Of a stretch of DNA of 64,000 bases, positions 56,227 to 64,000 are shown piece by piece. The notes below the pieces were generated by a model. That model searched no databases and was not told where the DNA came from. It saw only the letters and a list, made by a program, of their open reading frames with translations. Both the position numbers and the translations under genes were made by a program. This DNA is from Erwinia sp. S63 (GTDB taxonomy: Bacteria > Pseudomonadota > Gammaproteobacteria > Enterobacterales > Enterobacteriaceae), in NCBI RefSeq assembly GCF_016625195.1, contig NZ_JACVUP010000005.1, positions 1-64,000 on the forward strand. The letters are read 5' to 3'. The first letter of the stretch is position 1; every line of letters starts with the position of its first letter.

Positions 56227-58193
56227 TGGCTGATGCCTCAAAACTTCCCCCCTCTCTGGCCGACTATTTTGATGCACCTGAAGGTTATAAAGGGCATTTT
56301 GGCTGGCTCTGTGGCTATTCAGCAACGGATGACTTTCTGGAAAATGCGGTGGATCGCTTTAGCTGTCTTAATCAGGCTACGCGGGCTAATCACGGACAAA
56401 TAAAACTGGCAATTTTTCTTGATGCTGGAAATAAACCCGTCTCTGCGGTTGATGTCCCCGGCGTATTACATTGCCAGATGAAGTCAGCCCCACCGCTGAA
56501 TTTACTTCATGCGAAAGTCGCGATCCTGGGCTTTATGCCTGACCAACCGGAAGATACCTGGCGGTTACGCCTGGTCGTCAGCACCGGAAACTGGACAAAA
56601 GAGACACTAACTGAAAGCCTTGATTTGGTCTGGTGTCTGGATCTCTCAAGAGATGCGCTGGAGAGTGTTACCGATGATGTTCAACAGAGTTGCGCAGATT
56701 TGCGTGCCGCGCAAAATTTGTTTGAGGAAATCGCCTCCTGGTGTGATACCAGCCTGTTGACATTAGAAATAAACGATCAACTAACAACCGGGGGGCTGGC
56801 GCGGCTGGATGTTAACGCCTGGCTCAATACATGCCGCAAATATGCCCGCGGCAAGCCCCGTTTAGTCGATAACCGCAAAAGTTCACTCTTCAATCAGCTG
56901 AAATCCTGGCTGTACCAACCTGCTGTCGTTGGAAAAAGAAATTATCTTGCAATGGGGTCTGGTTTCTATGAAGGGGGTAGAGGCGATAAATCATTGGTGC
57001 CACAAAAAATTGTCCGGTTCTTACAGGATGAGGATTTATTAACAAAAAAACCTGAAATCGACCTCTATGTTAATCCTGAGGCTTGCCAAGCGGTAGCCAG
57101 TAATATGGCAAAACTCAGAAAACTACATATTACTGTCAGACCCCCCTCTCAGTTGGTAAAGCCTGAACGTACACTGCATGCCAAATTTATCTTTAGTGCT
57201 AACTACCGCAACGTCAGCGATACGCTGACCCAGTGCTGGTTTTATATGGGCTCAGGCAACCTTACCGGACCTGGTTTTATGCAGCGAATGAAAACAGGCG
57301 TGGGCAATCTGGAAGCCGGCGTGTTCTTTTCACCGGAACGATTAGCGAGAACCCCAGCTGGGAAACTGGCGCCCGAAAAAACCCTGACATGGTTACTCCC
57401 CATCCAGTCGGAGATTGATTGTGATGCTCTGCAAATGCCCCTTCAGGCGGGACAGGAGATGGATGAACGCCGTCCCCACTATGCACCGCCCGTAACCTGG
57501 TTGAAATGGAACCCCCTTTCGGACGGTCAGGGCGCCCTTCATTGCCCCGGACTCCCCGAGCATAAAATTACAGTTTTAGCATCTGATGGGACTTCCTGTC
57601 CCTTGGTTCAGCAGGGCTATCTGTGGCAGGGAGAAATGCCACGCTGGGTAAACATTACATGGCAATCAGATAATGGGATGGAGAGTGCAAAAATCCCCGT
57701 TATTGATGTGTTTGGCCGCATTGCCGCAACGTCTTTGCGACCACTCGATTTGGAAGAAGTGCTTTGGCAGCTATCCAGTTTTCCTCACACACTAGATGTG
57801 GATTTCGCCGAACCAACTAACGCTTTAACAAACTCAACGGCCGGTTCTTTTGCGATAAATTCTGACGACCAGGCAGTCTCCTCTCAGCCTGTCAGGCAGG
57901 TGATGGCATTAATCGAAGGTATTGCCGAACGTCAGACCACGCTTCCTGAAAGCCAGTGGCTTTACTGGTGTCGCAGTCTCGAGCAGACACTGATTCAGGC
58001 GAGCGAAAACAGCGATATCACCTGCTTTAAGGATCTTGGCATCAATCCACTCAGTCCGTTGAAAGAAGCACCTTTCCGACCAGTGTATGCCGAAGATGAC
58101 CAAAGCGATAAGGGGCAGGATTATCTGCAGATGCTGATGCGCATTGAACAAGCTTGGGGTGTCGACTCACTGGCCCATTTCTGGAGAGCGTAA
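56226..58193 (+). CDS. PLD-superfamily phosphodiesterase, TDP1-like HKN type
   Basis: A 655-residue protein; the ATG at 56226 overlaps the previous stop and follows AAGGA at 8 bases. Two phospholipase-D-type motifs are visible: H95-A-K97 with N122 in VVSTGNWTKE, and H318-A-K320 with N345 in YMGSGNLTGPG, then NLEAGVFF with E363. The use of Asn, not Asp, and the trailing Glu resemble tyrosyl-DNA phosphodiesterase 1 more than classic HKD nucleases. It may cleave DNA or remove protein-DNA adducts. The remaining C-terminal 290 residues are unassigned. The helicase ATG abuts its stop. Confidence 0.82.
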   Translation: MADASKLPPSLADYFDAPEGYKGHFGWLCGYSATDDFLENAVDRFSCLNQATRANHGQIKLAIFLDAGNKPVSAVDVPGVLHCQMKSAPPLNLLHAKVAILGFMPDQPEDTWRLRLVVSTGNWTKETLTESLDLVWCLDLSRDALESVTDDVQQSCADLRAAQNLFEEIASWCDTSLLTLEINDQLTTGGLARLDVNAWLNTCRKYARGKPRLVDNRKSSLFNQLKSWLYQPAVVGKRNYLAMGSGFYEGGRGDKSLVPQKIVRFLQDEDLLTKKPEIDLYVNPEACQAVASNMAKLRKLHITVRPPSQLVKPERTLHAKFIFSANYRNVSDTLTQCWFYMGSGNLTGPGFMQRMKTGVGNLEAGVFFSPERLARTPAGKLAPEKTLTWLLPIQSEIDCDALQMPLQAGQEMDERRPHYAPPVTWLKWNPLSDGQGALHCPGLPEHKITVLASDGTSCPLVQQGYLWQGEMPRWVNITWQSDNGMESAKIPVIDVFGRIAATSLRPLDLEEVLWQLSSFPHTLDVDFAEPTNALTNSTAGSFAINSDDQAVSSQPVRQVMALIEGIAERQTTLPESQWLYWCRSLEQTLIQASENSDITCFKDLGINPLSPLKEAPFRPVYAEDDQSDKGQDYLQMLMRIEQAWGVDSLAHFWRA

Positions 58194-60767
58194 ATGAAGA
58201 ATAACTTTCGGGGTTGGCCTGTCGTCACTGAGTTACTGCGCGAATTGGTTGCACAGGAACAGGTAAAGCTTAATGTCGGACAAAAAGCAGCCTTGCTGGC
58301 GATTGCCGATCGCATTGAACATCATGGCATTATCCTGGCGGACGAAGTGGGTATGGGAAAAACCCGCATCGCAGCGGCGCTTTCCCGCTGCGTCATTGCG
58401 GCTGGCGGCAGAGTCGCCGTTTTGATTCCGGGCGGACTGGCGACCAACTGGCGGGATGAGCTGCAAACGGCAGGTGTCATCCCTTCAGCACCGCTGCTTA
58501 GCCTTAAGCAATATATGAGTGCCTGGGGAACGGATACACCATCCGTTCCCTGGTTTGAGGAAGACTGCCTGATTGTTTCCCATGCCATGGCTAACTGGCG
58601 ACTGGGTGAAAACAGTCATCCGTGGCGTTGGGGATTACTCCCGGAACTCTGCTGGCGGTGGTCTGACAGGCGTGATTGCCCTTCATTAACCGAGCCTTAT
58701 CTCAAGCTGGCTGCTAAAGAAATCAGCACGGCGATACGCCGTCTGCCGACTGCACATCCAGCCAAAGTAAAGATCAAATCGCTGAATAGGGAGATCCATT
58801 GGGATAACGCGCTATTAGATGACCAGTATGGCGTGTTTTCATTACAACGCGAACAGCTTGAAACCAGTGTGGGGCTCGGCCTCGGGGCATTTGATCTTGT
58901 TATCGTCGATGAGGCGCATAAAAGTCGTGGACACAACAGCAGCCTGAATCGCTTGCTGGAAAATATCATTCAGCCTGCCGGTGAAACCCGACGACTGGCC
59001 ATGAGCGCAACGCCCATTGAACTCGACAGCCAGCAATGGATACAAATGCTGGCGCGTATTGAGGTCAGCTCTCCCGAAGCTATTCAGGCCATTGAACATT
59101 ACCAAGCCGCCGTCGCAGATATTAGGGAAAACTACGCCAACACCCTGTCACAAAATAATTATTACCTGGCCGCCGCTGCGTTTGAGCAGGCTCTGTCCCC
59201 TTATCTATTACGTCGTGACAAACGCGAAGACGAATTTGTGCAAAAATTCCACCAGCACTCAACTCGTCCCTATCGTCGTAAAAAAGAGATCGTAGTGGAT
59301 ACCTTCACGCTACCGATGAACTGGAAACAGGCGATATGTGCAACTGAAGCGCTCTCGTTTGTTTCCCACATGCACGAAGATAGCGCCACACAACGACTGC
59401 GGCTGACGGTTGGCAACGGTCATGGTATCGCCACGCTGTTAAACAATCCAGATGAAGGCACGACACATCTGCTCGAAACGGAGCAGCAGGAAGTCGCTAA
59501 ACCGAAAACCGAAACGTACTTAGATAAGCGCCAGCAACGTGTCAAATGGTGGCAGAGCCAACTCAACTCCGTCCTGAACACGGGCGAAGGAACAATCCTC
59601 TTTACCCATCCCGCGATCCTGGCAGCAGTTGAAGCCGTGGAGGAGGTTTGCTCTCGCGATGAAAAAGTATTGGTTTTTGGCCGGTTTACTCGCCCGATGA
59701 CCGCACTGGTGCAATTGCTTAATGCACGTGAAATGTTACGAACGCTAAAGTCAAAACAGGATTACTGGCCGCATGAACAGTTGCCATTACTTGAGTGGCC
59801 CGCCGTTCAGTGTGCCTGGCGCCAGTTATATGATGGCGAAGCCGACCTAGACACCATTAATGCACAGCTTGCCAGTCAGTATAAAGGGCTTAACAACAGC
59901 CGTATCGCGTTTCGTAATAGCCTCATCTCGCGGCTTGATGAGGGATTATTAGCTTGCGAAAGTGACAATGTGAAAACACTGTTTGCCGTTTTTAAGCAAC
60001 GTGCTAGCCATCGTGAGGGTAATGAAGATTTAGTCATTGTTGCCAGGGCTATTTATGCACTTACCGGGGCCGAAGATGAACGACGATCCCCTGCACGCCT
60101 GGCAGAAGTCTTTACCGATATCGTTAATGCCATGCGTGGCCGTGATAACCCCGACAGTGATGAAGAAGTTGACGGGGAGAGTCAGTTTACGGAGCAACGA
60201 TGGCAAGCTGTTGTGGACTGGCTCCATGAAGAGTACAGCCGTCGCGAAAGTGACTATGCACGCCTGATGAATGGACAAACCTCTGCGGCCAGTCGCAACC
60301 TGATTAATCTGGCCTTCAACCGCCAATTCAGCCGTCCTTCTGTACTGGTCGCTCAGTCGATGGTCGCCAGAGAGGGGCTGAACCTGCACCTAGCCTGTAG
60401 AACAATAATCATGCTACATCCGGAATGGAATCCTGGTGTAGTAGAGCAACAGATTGGCCGGGTCGATCGATTGAACAGCCTCTGGCAGAAAAAACTTGAA
60501 GAAGCATTGGCTGCAGGAGAATGCGGCGATGCATTACCCACTATAGATTTCATGCCAATTGTTTTCAAAGGCACCTACGACGAGCGAAACTGGCAAGTTC
60601 TCAGCCAGCGCTGGGATAACCTTCGTGCGCAATTACATGGCAATCCTTTCTCAGTGAATGCGCTTCAGGAGGATGTCAGGAACAGAGAAAGTATGCAGTC
60701 GGTGATTAATGCTGCACCCAACTTTTCTCCCCTGACTAAAAGCAGAAGGATTCCATTATCTGACTGA
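58194..60767 (+). CDS. SNF2/RapA-type DEAH helicase
   Basis: An 857-residue superfamily 2 ATPase. Motif I DEVGMGKT covers 50-57, motif Ia follows in AVLIPGGLATNWRDEL, motif II is DEAH (239-242), motif III SAT (271-273) and motif VI QQIGRVDR (752-759). An insertion of about 300 residues separates the two RecA lobes. The DEVGMGKT and IGRVDR forms are those of the RapA/DrmD-like SNF2 group, which translocate on duplex DNA. It is the last gene of the cassette and abuts the phosphodiesterase gene. Confidence 0.88.
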   Translation: MKNNFRGWPVVTELLRELVAQEQVKLNVGQKAALLAIADRIEHHGIILADEVGMGKTRIAAALSRCVIAAGGRVAVLIPGGLATNWRDELQTAGVIPSAPLLSLKQYMSAWGTDTPSVPWFEEDCLIVSHAMANWRLGENSHPWRWGLLPELCWRWSDRRDCPSLTEPYLKLAAKEISTAIRRLPTAHPAKVKIKSLNREIHWDNALLDDQYGVFSLQREQLETSVGLGLGAFDLVIVDEAHKSRGHNSSLNRLLENIIQPAGETRRLAMSATPIELDSQQWIQMLARIEVSSPEAIQAIEHYQAAVADIRENYANTLSQNNYYLAAAAFEQALSPYLLRRDKREDEFVQKFHQHSTRPYRRKKEIVVDTFTLPMNWKQAICATEALSFVSHMHEDSATQRLRLTVGNGHGIATLLNNPDEGTTHLLETEQQEVAKPKTETYLDKRQQRVKWWQSQLNSVLNTGEGTILFTHPAILAAVEAVEEVCSRDEKVLVFGRFTRPMTALVQLLNAREMLRTLKSKQDYWPHEQLPLLEWPAVQCAWRQLYDGEADLDTINAQLASQYKGLNNSRIAFRNSLISRLDEGLLACESDNVKTLFAVFKQRASHREGNEDLVIVARAIYALTGAEDERRSPARLAEVFTDIVNAMRGRDNPDSDEEVDGESQFTEQRWQAVVDWLHEEYSRRESDYARLMNGQTSAASRNLINLAFNRQFSRPSVLVAQSMVAREGLNLHLACRTIIMLHPEWNPGVVEQQIGRVDRLNSLWQKKLEEALAAGECGDALPTIDFMPIVFKGTYDERNWQVLSQRWDNLRAQLHGNPFSVNALQEDVRNRESMQSVINAAPNFSPLTKSRRIPLSD

Positions 60768-60770
60768 TAA

Positions 60771-60796
60771 ATTAGCCTGAAGGTTTTCAGGCTAAT
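60771..60796 (+). terminator. Perfect hairpin ending the cassette
   Basis: ATTAGCCTGAA-GGTT-TTCAGGCTAAT forms an 11-bp perfect stem 3 bp after the helicase stop. No T run follows, so it may act with Rho or protect the 3' end. Confidence 0.6.
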
Positions 60797-60843
60797 GCCG
60801 TTATTAATAATAAAATTGTACATTTTTCCTATGCCGCTACTTA

Positions 60844-60863
60844 AGTGGTGAGTTAACACCACT
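60844..60863. promoter_or_regulatory. Inverted repeat before the dynamin-like gene
   Basis: AGTGGTG-AGTTAA-CACCACT is a perfect 7-bp inverted repeat 46 bp before the start codon. It differs from the palindromes in front of the ATPase gene, so the last two genes may be under separate control. Confidence 0.45.
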
Positions 60864-60909
60864 GCCGGGCGTCATAGACCGGACTTTCTACATTGTAATA
60901 AGGATGATC

Positions 60910-63288
60910 ATGCACGAGAACAATATTGCTTTACTCTGTGATGAAGCTGGCAGGCTATTACAGTTGAATATTGAATTGCTGCACAAGATGATTAGCGAAC
61001 CAAAAGTATTAGCTGATAACCAGCGAAATGACCAGGGTCAGTTATTTGCCCGACATAAAGCTGAGAAAAGGGTTGAAGAACTTAAGGGTGAGCGGTTGAA
61101 AATCATCCGCAAGGAGATCGTACTGGCCGTTGTTGGTACTATGAAAGCGGGAAAATCTACCACCATTAATGCCATTGTCGGCAAAGAAATTCTGCCTAAC
61201 CGTAATCGCCCCATGACGTCAATCCCGACGCTGATTCGTCACGTGCCCGGCAAACTTACCCCTGATTTACAGATAAACAACACTGTTGCTCTGCATAACC
61301 TTCTGATTAGTTTAAGTAAGAAAATAAGCACATCAGAAGGTAAACATATTGTTCGTCAGATGGAAAAAGACAGTGAGAAGAAAAAATTACTGGCAATCAC
61401 TCACAATGTTGAATGGTTGAAAGATACCTATCATGGTGAAGAAGAAATTTTCTCCTGTCTGACCCATCTTAACGACCTTGTGCGCCTTGCCAGCGAACTT
61501 GAAGTAGAATTCCCTTTTGATGCCTATGATGAATTCCATGAACTTCCTGTTATTGAAGTGGAATTTAGCCACCTGACCAGTTTGGATGATAGCCAGGGTA
61601 CGTTAACCTTGCTGGATACCCCAGGGCCAAATGAAGCAGGCCAGCCACATTTGCAGGCAATGATGCGCGATCAACTGCAGAAAGCTTCAGCTGTTCTGGC
61701 CGTACTCGATTACACCCAGTTAAATTCTCTGGCCGATCAGGATGTGCGTAAAGAACTCAATGCTATCGCTGAAGTGGCTGCTGGGCGCCTGTTTATTCTG
61801 GTGAACAAGTTCGATCAGAAAGATCGTAACAGCGATGATGCTGCGACGGTTAAGCAAAACGTTCCGGCAATGCTTGATGGCGATCTTCTGACTGCAGAGC
61901 AGGTTTATCCCGGATCTTCCCGCCATGCATACCTCGCAAACCGGGCACGAAACGTCCTAAGCTATTCTGATTCACTACCAATCAGTGAAGAATGGGTGAA
62001 TGACTTTGCCCTACTGGCTTATGGACAAATGTGGGATGAAAGCGACCTGCAGGATAAAATTCAGAGCTTGAATCGTGCCGAAAAGATCTGGCGCCACTCA
62101 TTGTTTGATAAGTTGATCGCTGAAGTCATTCAGGCAGCACTTGCTAAAGCCGCTGCCTTAGCCGTCGATTCTGCTGCATCAAAACTGGTACAAAATGCGG
62201 AAAACGCTAACGAATATCTCTCTGTACGCCATCAAGGACTCAGAGCGAGTATTGATACATTGCAGCAGCAAATTAATGATTTGCTTAACGATATCGAAAG
62301 TGTCAGCTGCTGTCAGAAATCGGTAGATCAAGAAGTCAAAGCTTCCATGCTGCGGGTAAGTTATGAGTCCGAAGCATTATTAACGCAGGTTCAGAAAAAA
62401 CTAGACGGAGAAATCGAAGATTACTTCCGCGAAGGTAAACGCATTGAAGAAGAAGCACTTGAATTTTCGCAGCCGAAAAGCCGTGAATCTTCACTAGGCG
62501 GAATATTTAGGGCATTTGCAGGCATACCCAGAGCGGAAACAAGGGACTTTGACCCTGATAATCCAATAGTGACCTTTACTGAACGCCATGCAGCCGAAAC
62601 CTTTGTAGCTAAAATTGAACATTCGGTGATGTCACTTCTGGATCAAATCGAGGGTCATATAAAACCGACCCTAACAGATATTGTTGCCGGAATAGAAGAG
62701 AGTTTCCACGGTAACGCGCTGACAGCGATAGACAATATTGCTAATCAGATTAATTCACGCCTGGAAGAAGGAGGCTTCTCAATTAAGATCTCGTTCCCAC
62801 AGGTTAAAAACCTGCATTCTCCCCTTTCTGTCAGAACTCGTATGACCACTCTGCTTGAAGATAAATCTTTTAAAGAGACGCGTTCTCGACGCTCCAGTGG
62901 AGTGTGGGGATCCGTATGCAAACTTTTTGGTACCAGCGACTGGGGTTGGGAGAATTACAGCGTAGACATTGTCAAATCAGTGGTCGATATCAATAAAATT
63001 AAATCAGCAGTGGAAGTTCAGACCAAAGATCATTTCGATCAGCTCAATAAACATATAAAAGAACAAATCAACGACCCAATCGTTGCTGAGATTGGCCTGT
63101 TCTTCCAGCAATTCAAAAGTAAAGTTGAGCAACTCCGTAATACCCTGATCCAAAGCACAGAAGATCACAAAAGTAACAAGCAACAGCAGGAAGAGCTCAC
63201 AGAACGTTTGCTTGAATTGCAAAAGCTGACGCCCGAGATGATCCGCGACGGTAAAGCACTTAAAGAAGAACTGGAGACGCTGCTCTGA
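60910..63288 (+). CDS. crfC: CrfC/YjdA-family dynamin-like GTPase
   Basis: A 792-residue large GTPase. The ATG at 60910 sits 5 bases after AAGGA; one at 60904 is too close. G1 is GTMKAGKS (76-83), G3 DTPG (236-239) and G4 NKFD (299-302). The phrases LPNRNRPMTSIPTLIRH, LLDTPGPNEAGQPHL and NKFDQKDRNSDD match E. coli CrfC (RdcA), which acts on nascent DNA and on diguanylate cyclase control. A QGQLF element (42-46) sits where E. coli CrfC has its sliding-clamp motif. Coiled-coil segments follow. It shares one base with the next gene. Confidence 0.83.
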   Translation: MHENNIALLCDEAGRLLQLNIELLHKMISEPKVLADNQRNDQGQLFARHKAEKRVEELKGERLKIIRKEIVLAVVGTMKAGKSTTINAIVGKEILPNRNRPMTSIPTLIRHVPGKLTPDLQINNTVALHNLLISLSKKISTSEGKHIVRQMEKDSEKKKLLAITHNVEWLKDTYHGEEEIFSCLTHLNDLVRLASELEVEFPFDAYDEFHELPVIEVEFSHLTSLDDSQGTLTLLDTPGPNEAGQPHLQAMMRDQLQKASAVLAVLDYTQLNSLADQDVRKELNAIAEVAAGRLFILVNKFDQKDRNSDDAATVKQNVPAMLDGDLLTAEQVYPGSSRHAYLANRARNVLSYSDSLPISEEWVNDFALLAYGQMWDESDLQDKIQSLNRAEKIWRHSLFDKLIAEVIQAALAKAAALAVDSAASKLVQNAENANEYLSVRHQGLRASIDTLQQQINDLLNDIESVSCCQKSVDQEVKASMLRVSYESEALLTQVQKKLDGEIEDYFREGKRIEEEALEFSQPKSRESSLGGIFRAFAGIPRAETRDFDPDNPIVTFTERHAAETFVAKIEHSVMSLLDQIEGHIKPTLTDIVAGIEESFHGNALTAIDNIANQINSRLEEGGFSIKISFPQVKNLHSPLSVRTRMTTLLEDKSFKETRSRRSSGVWGSVCKLFGTSDWGWENYSVDIVKSVVDINKIKSAVEVQTKDHFDQLNKHIKEQINDPIVAEIGLFFQQFKSKVEQLRNTLIQSTEDHKSNKQQQEELTERLLELQKLTPEMIRDGKALKEELETLL

Positions 63289-64000
63289 TGACACTTTTCA
63301 AAGAGACGTTTCCTGAAATCGCCCCTTGCCAGGTACTCGAGTGTATCCCGGAAAAATTCGTTGTCGATTTTGCCAACGGCATCGATGTTGTAAACGATCA
63401 CCTGCGTAGCTCAAATAACCGCCCCTTCTTTCTGCGGCTTAAAGAGGGGATGAGTGGGCAGTCCTCTGCCAGACAGCAGGCAATCAATGCATCTTTAAAC
63501 GATGGAATACAGGCTTCCCTTTCCTGGCTCACAGAACTGACATCCTCTCTGGCAGGCACAAATTTAGCCGTGTCGCGCGTCAACGAACGCGTCAATACGT
63601 TGATGCGAAATACGGCGGAAATTGCGGAATACTCAGCCGACACACGTGAACAGCTGCGTGCGCTTGCCAGCCATGTTAACCAACGCGTCAGAGTACTTGA
63701 GGAGCAACTTCAGCGTGTGGATAGCATTCAGCAAGGCCAGCTGCACGTAGACCGTATTTTCTCTAACTGGAGTGCTGGACGTTATGCCGCACTTCCACTG
63801 GCCGGACGTTGTTATGTTGCTCTTGAAGAGCTGCGCTGGGGCGCTTTTGGCGACGTTATCCGTCAGGCTGAAACAAAACAGGCAGAGCGATTTATTGAGA
63901 CACTGAAAAATAAGGCATTGACGCAGATGGCTCTGGACTACGGAACAAAATCCAGTGCGCGGCACGACACCCGAAACTGGCTAGGCTGGCAGACCGCTGC
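63288..64000 (+). CDS. Probable YjcZ (RdcB)-like partner, cut by window edge
   Basis: An open frame from the ATG at 63288, overlapping the dynamin stop by one base, runs 237 codons to the end of the window. The product (MTLFKETFPEIAPCQ...) has a long heptad-like helical stretch in the middle (RVNERVNTLM, REQLRALASH, VRVLEEQLQRV) and then AGRCYVALEELRWGAFGDVIRQ. In E. coli yjdA is followed by yjcZ, whose product RdcB regulates a diguanylate cyclase; gene order is the main ground for the call. Confidence 0.6.
   Translation, partial: MTLFKETFPEIAPCQVLECIPEKFVVDFANGIDVVNDHLRSSNNRPFFLRLKEGMSGQSSARQQAINASLNDGIQASLSWLTELTSSLAGTNLAVSRVNERVNTLMRNTAEIAEYSADTREQLRALASHVNQRVRVLEEQLQRVDSIQQGQLHVDRIFSNWSAGRYAALPLAGRCYVALEELRWGAFGDVIRQAETKQAERFIETLKNKALTQMALDYGTKSSARHDTRNWLGWQTA

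Noticed and set aside
50500..64000. Integrase, transposase or att-type direct repeats framing the accessory region
   Set aside because: None found. The left border is inferred only from the sensor-kinase truncation, and the right border lies outside the window.

Overview
The window reads as chromosome of an enterobacterium, most likely Erwiniaceae (Pantoea/Erwinia type); the genus is inferred from gene content and protein similarity recalled from memory, not from a search. Protein sequences and gene order follow the E. coli 14-15 min region closely. The order is tRNA-Gln, ubiF, miaB, ybeZ-ybeY-ybeX-lnt, gltIJKL, ybeL, leuS-lptE-holA-nadD, rsfS-rlmH-mrdA-mrdB-rlpA, dacA, ybeD, lipB, lipA, tatE, ybeM, cspE and pagP. 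Blocks known from E. coli (for example crcB next to cspE, and a LysR gene between lipB and lipA) are missing, and lineage-specific genes fill in.

Regions. (1) 1-25.5 kb is conserved housekeeping: ubiquinone and lipoate synthesis, tRNA/rRNA modification and ribosome maturation, lipoprotein acylation, LPS transport, cell-wall elongation (PBP2, RodA, RlpA, PBP5) and glutamate/aspartate uptake. The gltI-gltJ gap holds a probable SroC sponge RNA ending in a perfect terminator. (2) 25.5-31.4 kb is a leftward operon: polar amino-acid type ABC transporter, YbeM-like amidase, and a periplasmic-binding-fold protein without signal peptide. It faces a MocR-type regulator across paired direct repeats. (3) 31.4-43.4 kb holds a GNAT enzyme, a Pho box in front of an unlisted 32-residue membrane peptide, cspE, pagP, a YohP-like micro-protein, hcxB, gntT with two overlapping GntR-type operators, an iron alcohol dehydrogenase, a HAD phosphatase, an RcnB-like His-rich protein and two AI-2E-family permeases. 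(4) 43.4-50.5 kb holds a P2-type ATPase and an EvgA/EvgS (BvgAS)-like phosphorelay whose sensor is cut off inside its receiver domain.

(5) From about 50.5 kb to the right edge the sequence is accessory. After an orphan membrane ORF and 700 bp without a convincing gene comes a tight five-gene cassette (51890-60767): a double-AAA+ ATPase, a WYL-domain regulator, a 414-residue protein I do not recognise, a phosphodiesterase with two HxK...N motifs resembling tyrosyl-DNA phosphodiesterase, and a SNF2/RapA-type helicase. Four of its five junctions are overlapping or abutting, or nearly so. Two matching palindromes, TGCGACA-N5-TGTCGCA type, sit in front of it. A dynamin-like GTPase of the CrfC (YjdA/RdcA) family and a probable YjcZ (RdcB) partner, cut by the window edge, follow. 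The cassette is the best candidate in the window for an undescribed, probably anti-phage, nucleic-acid-processing system. I see no integrase, transposase, CRISPR array or complete rRNA in the window.
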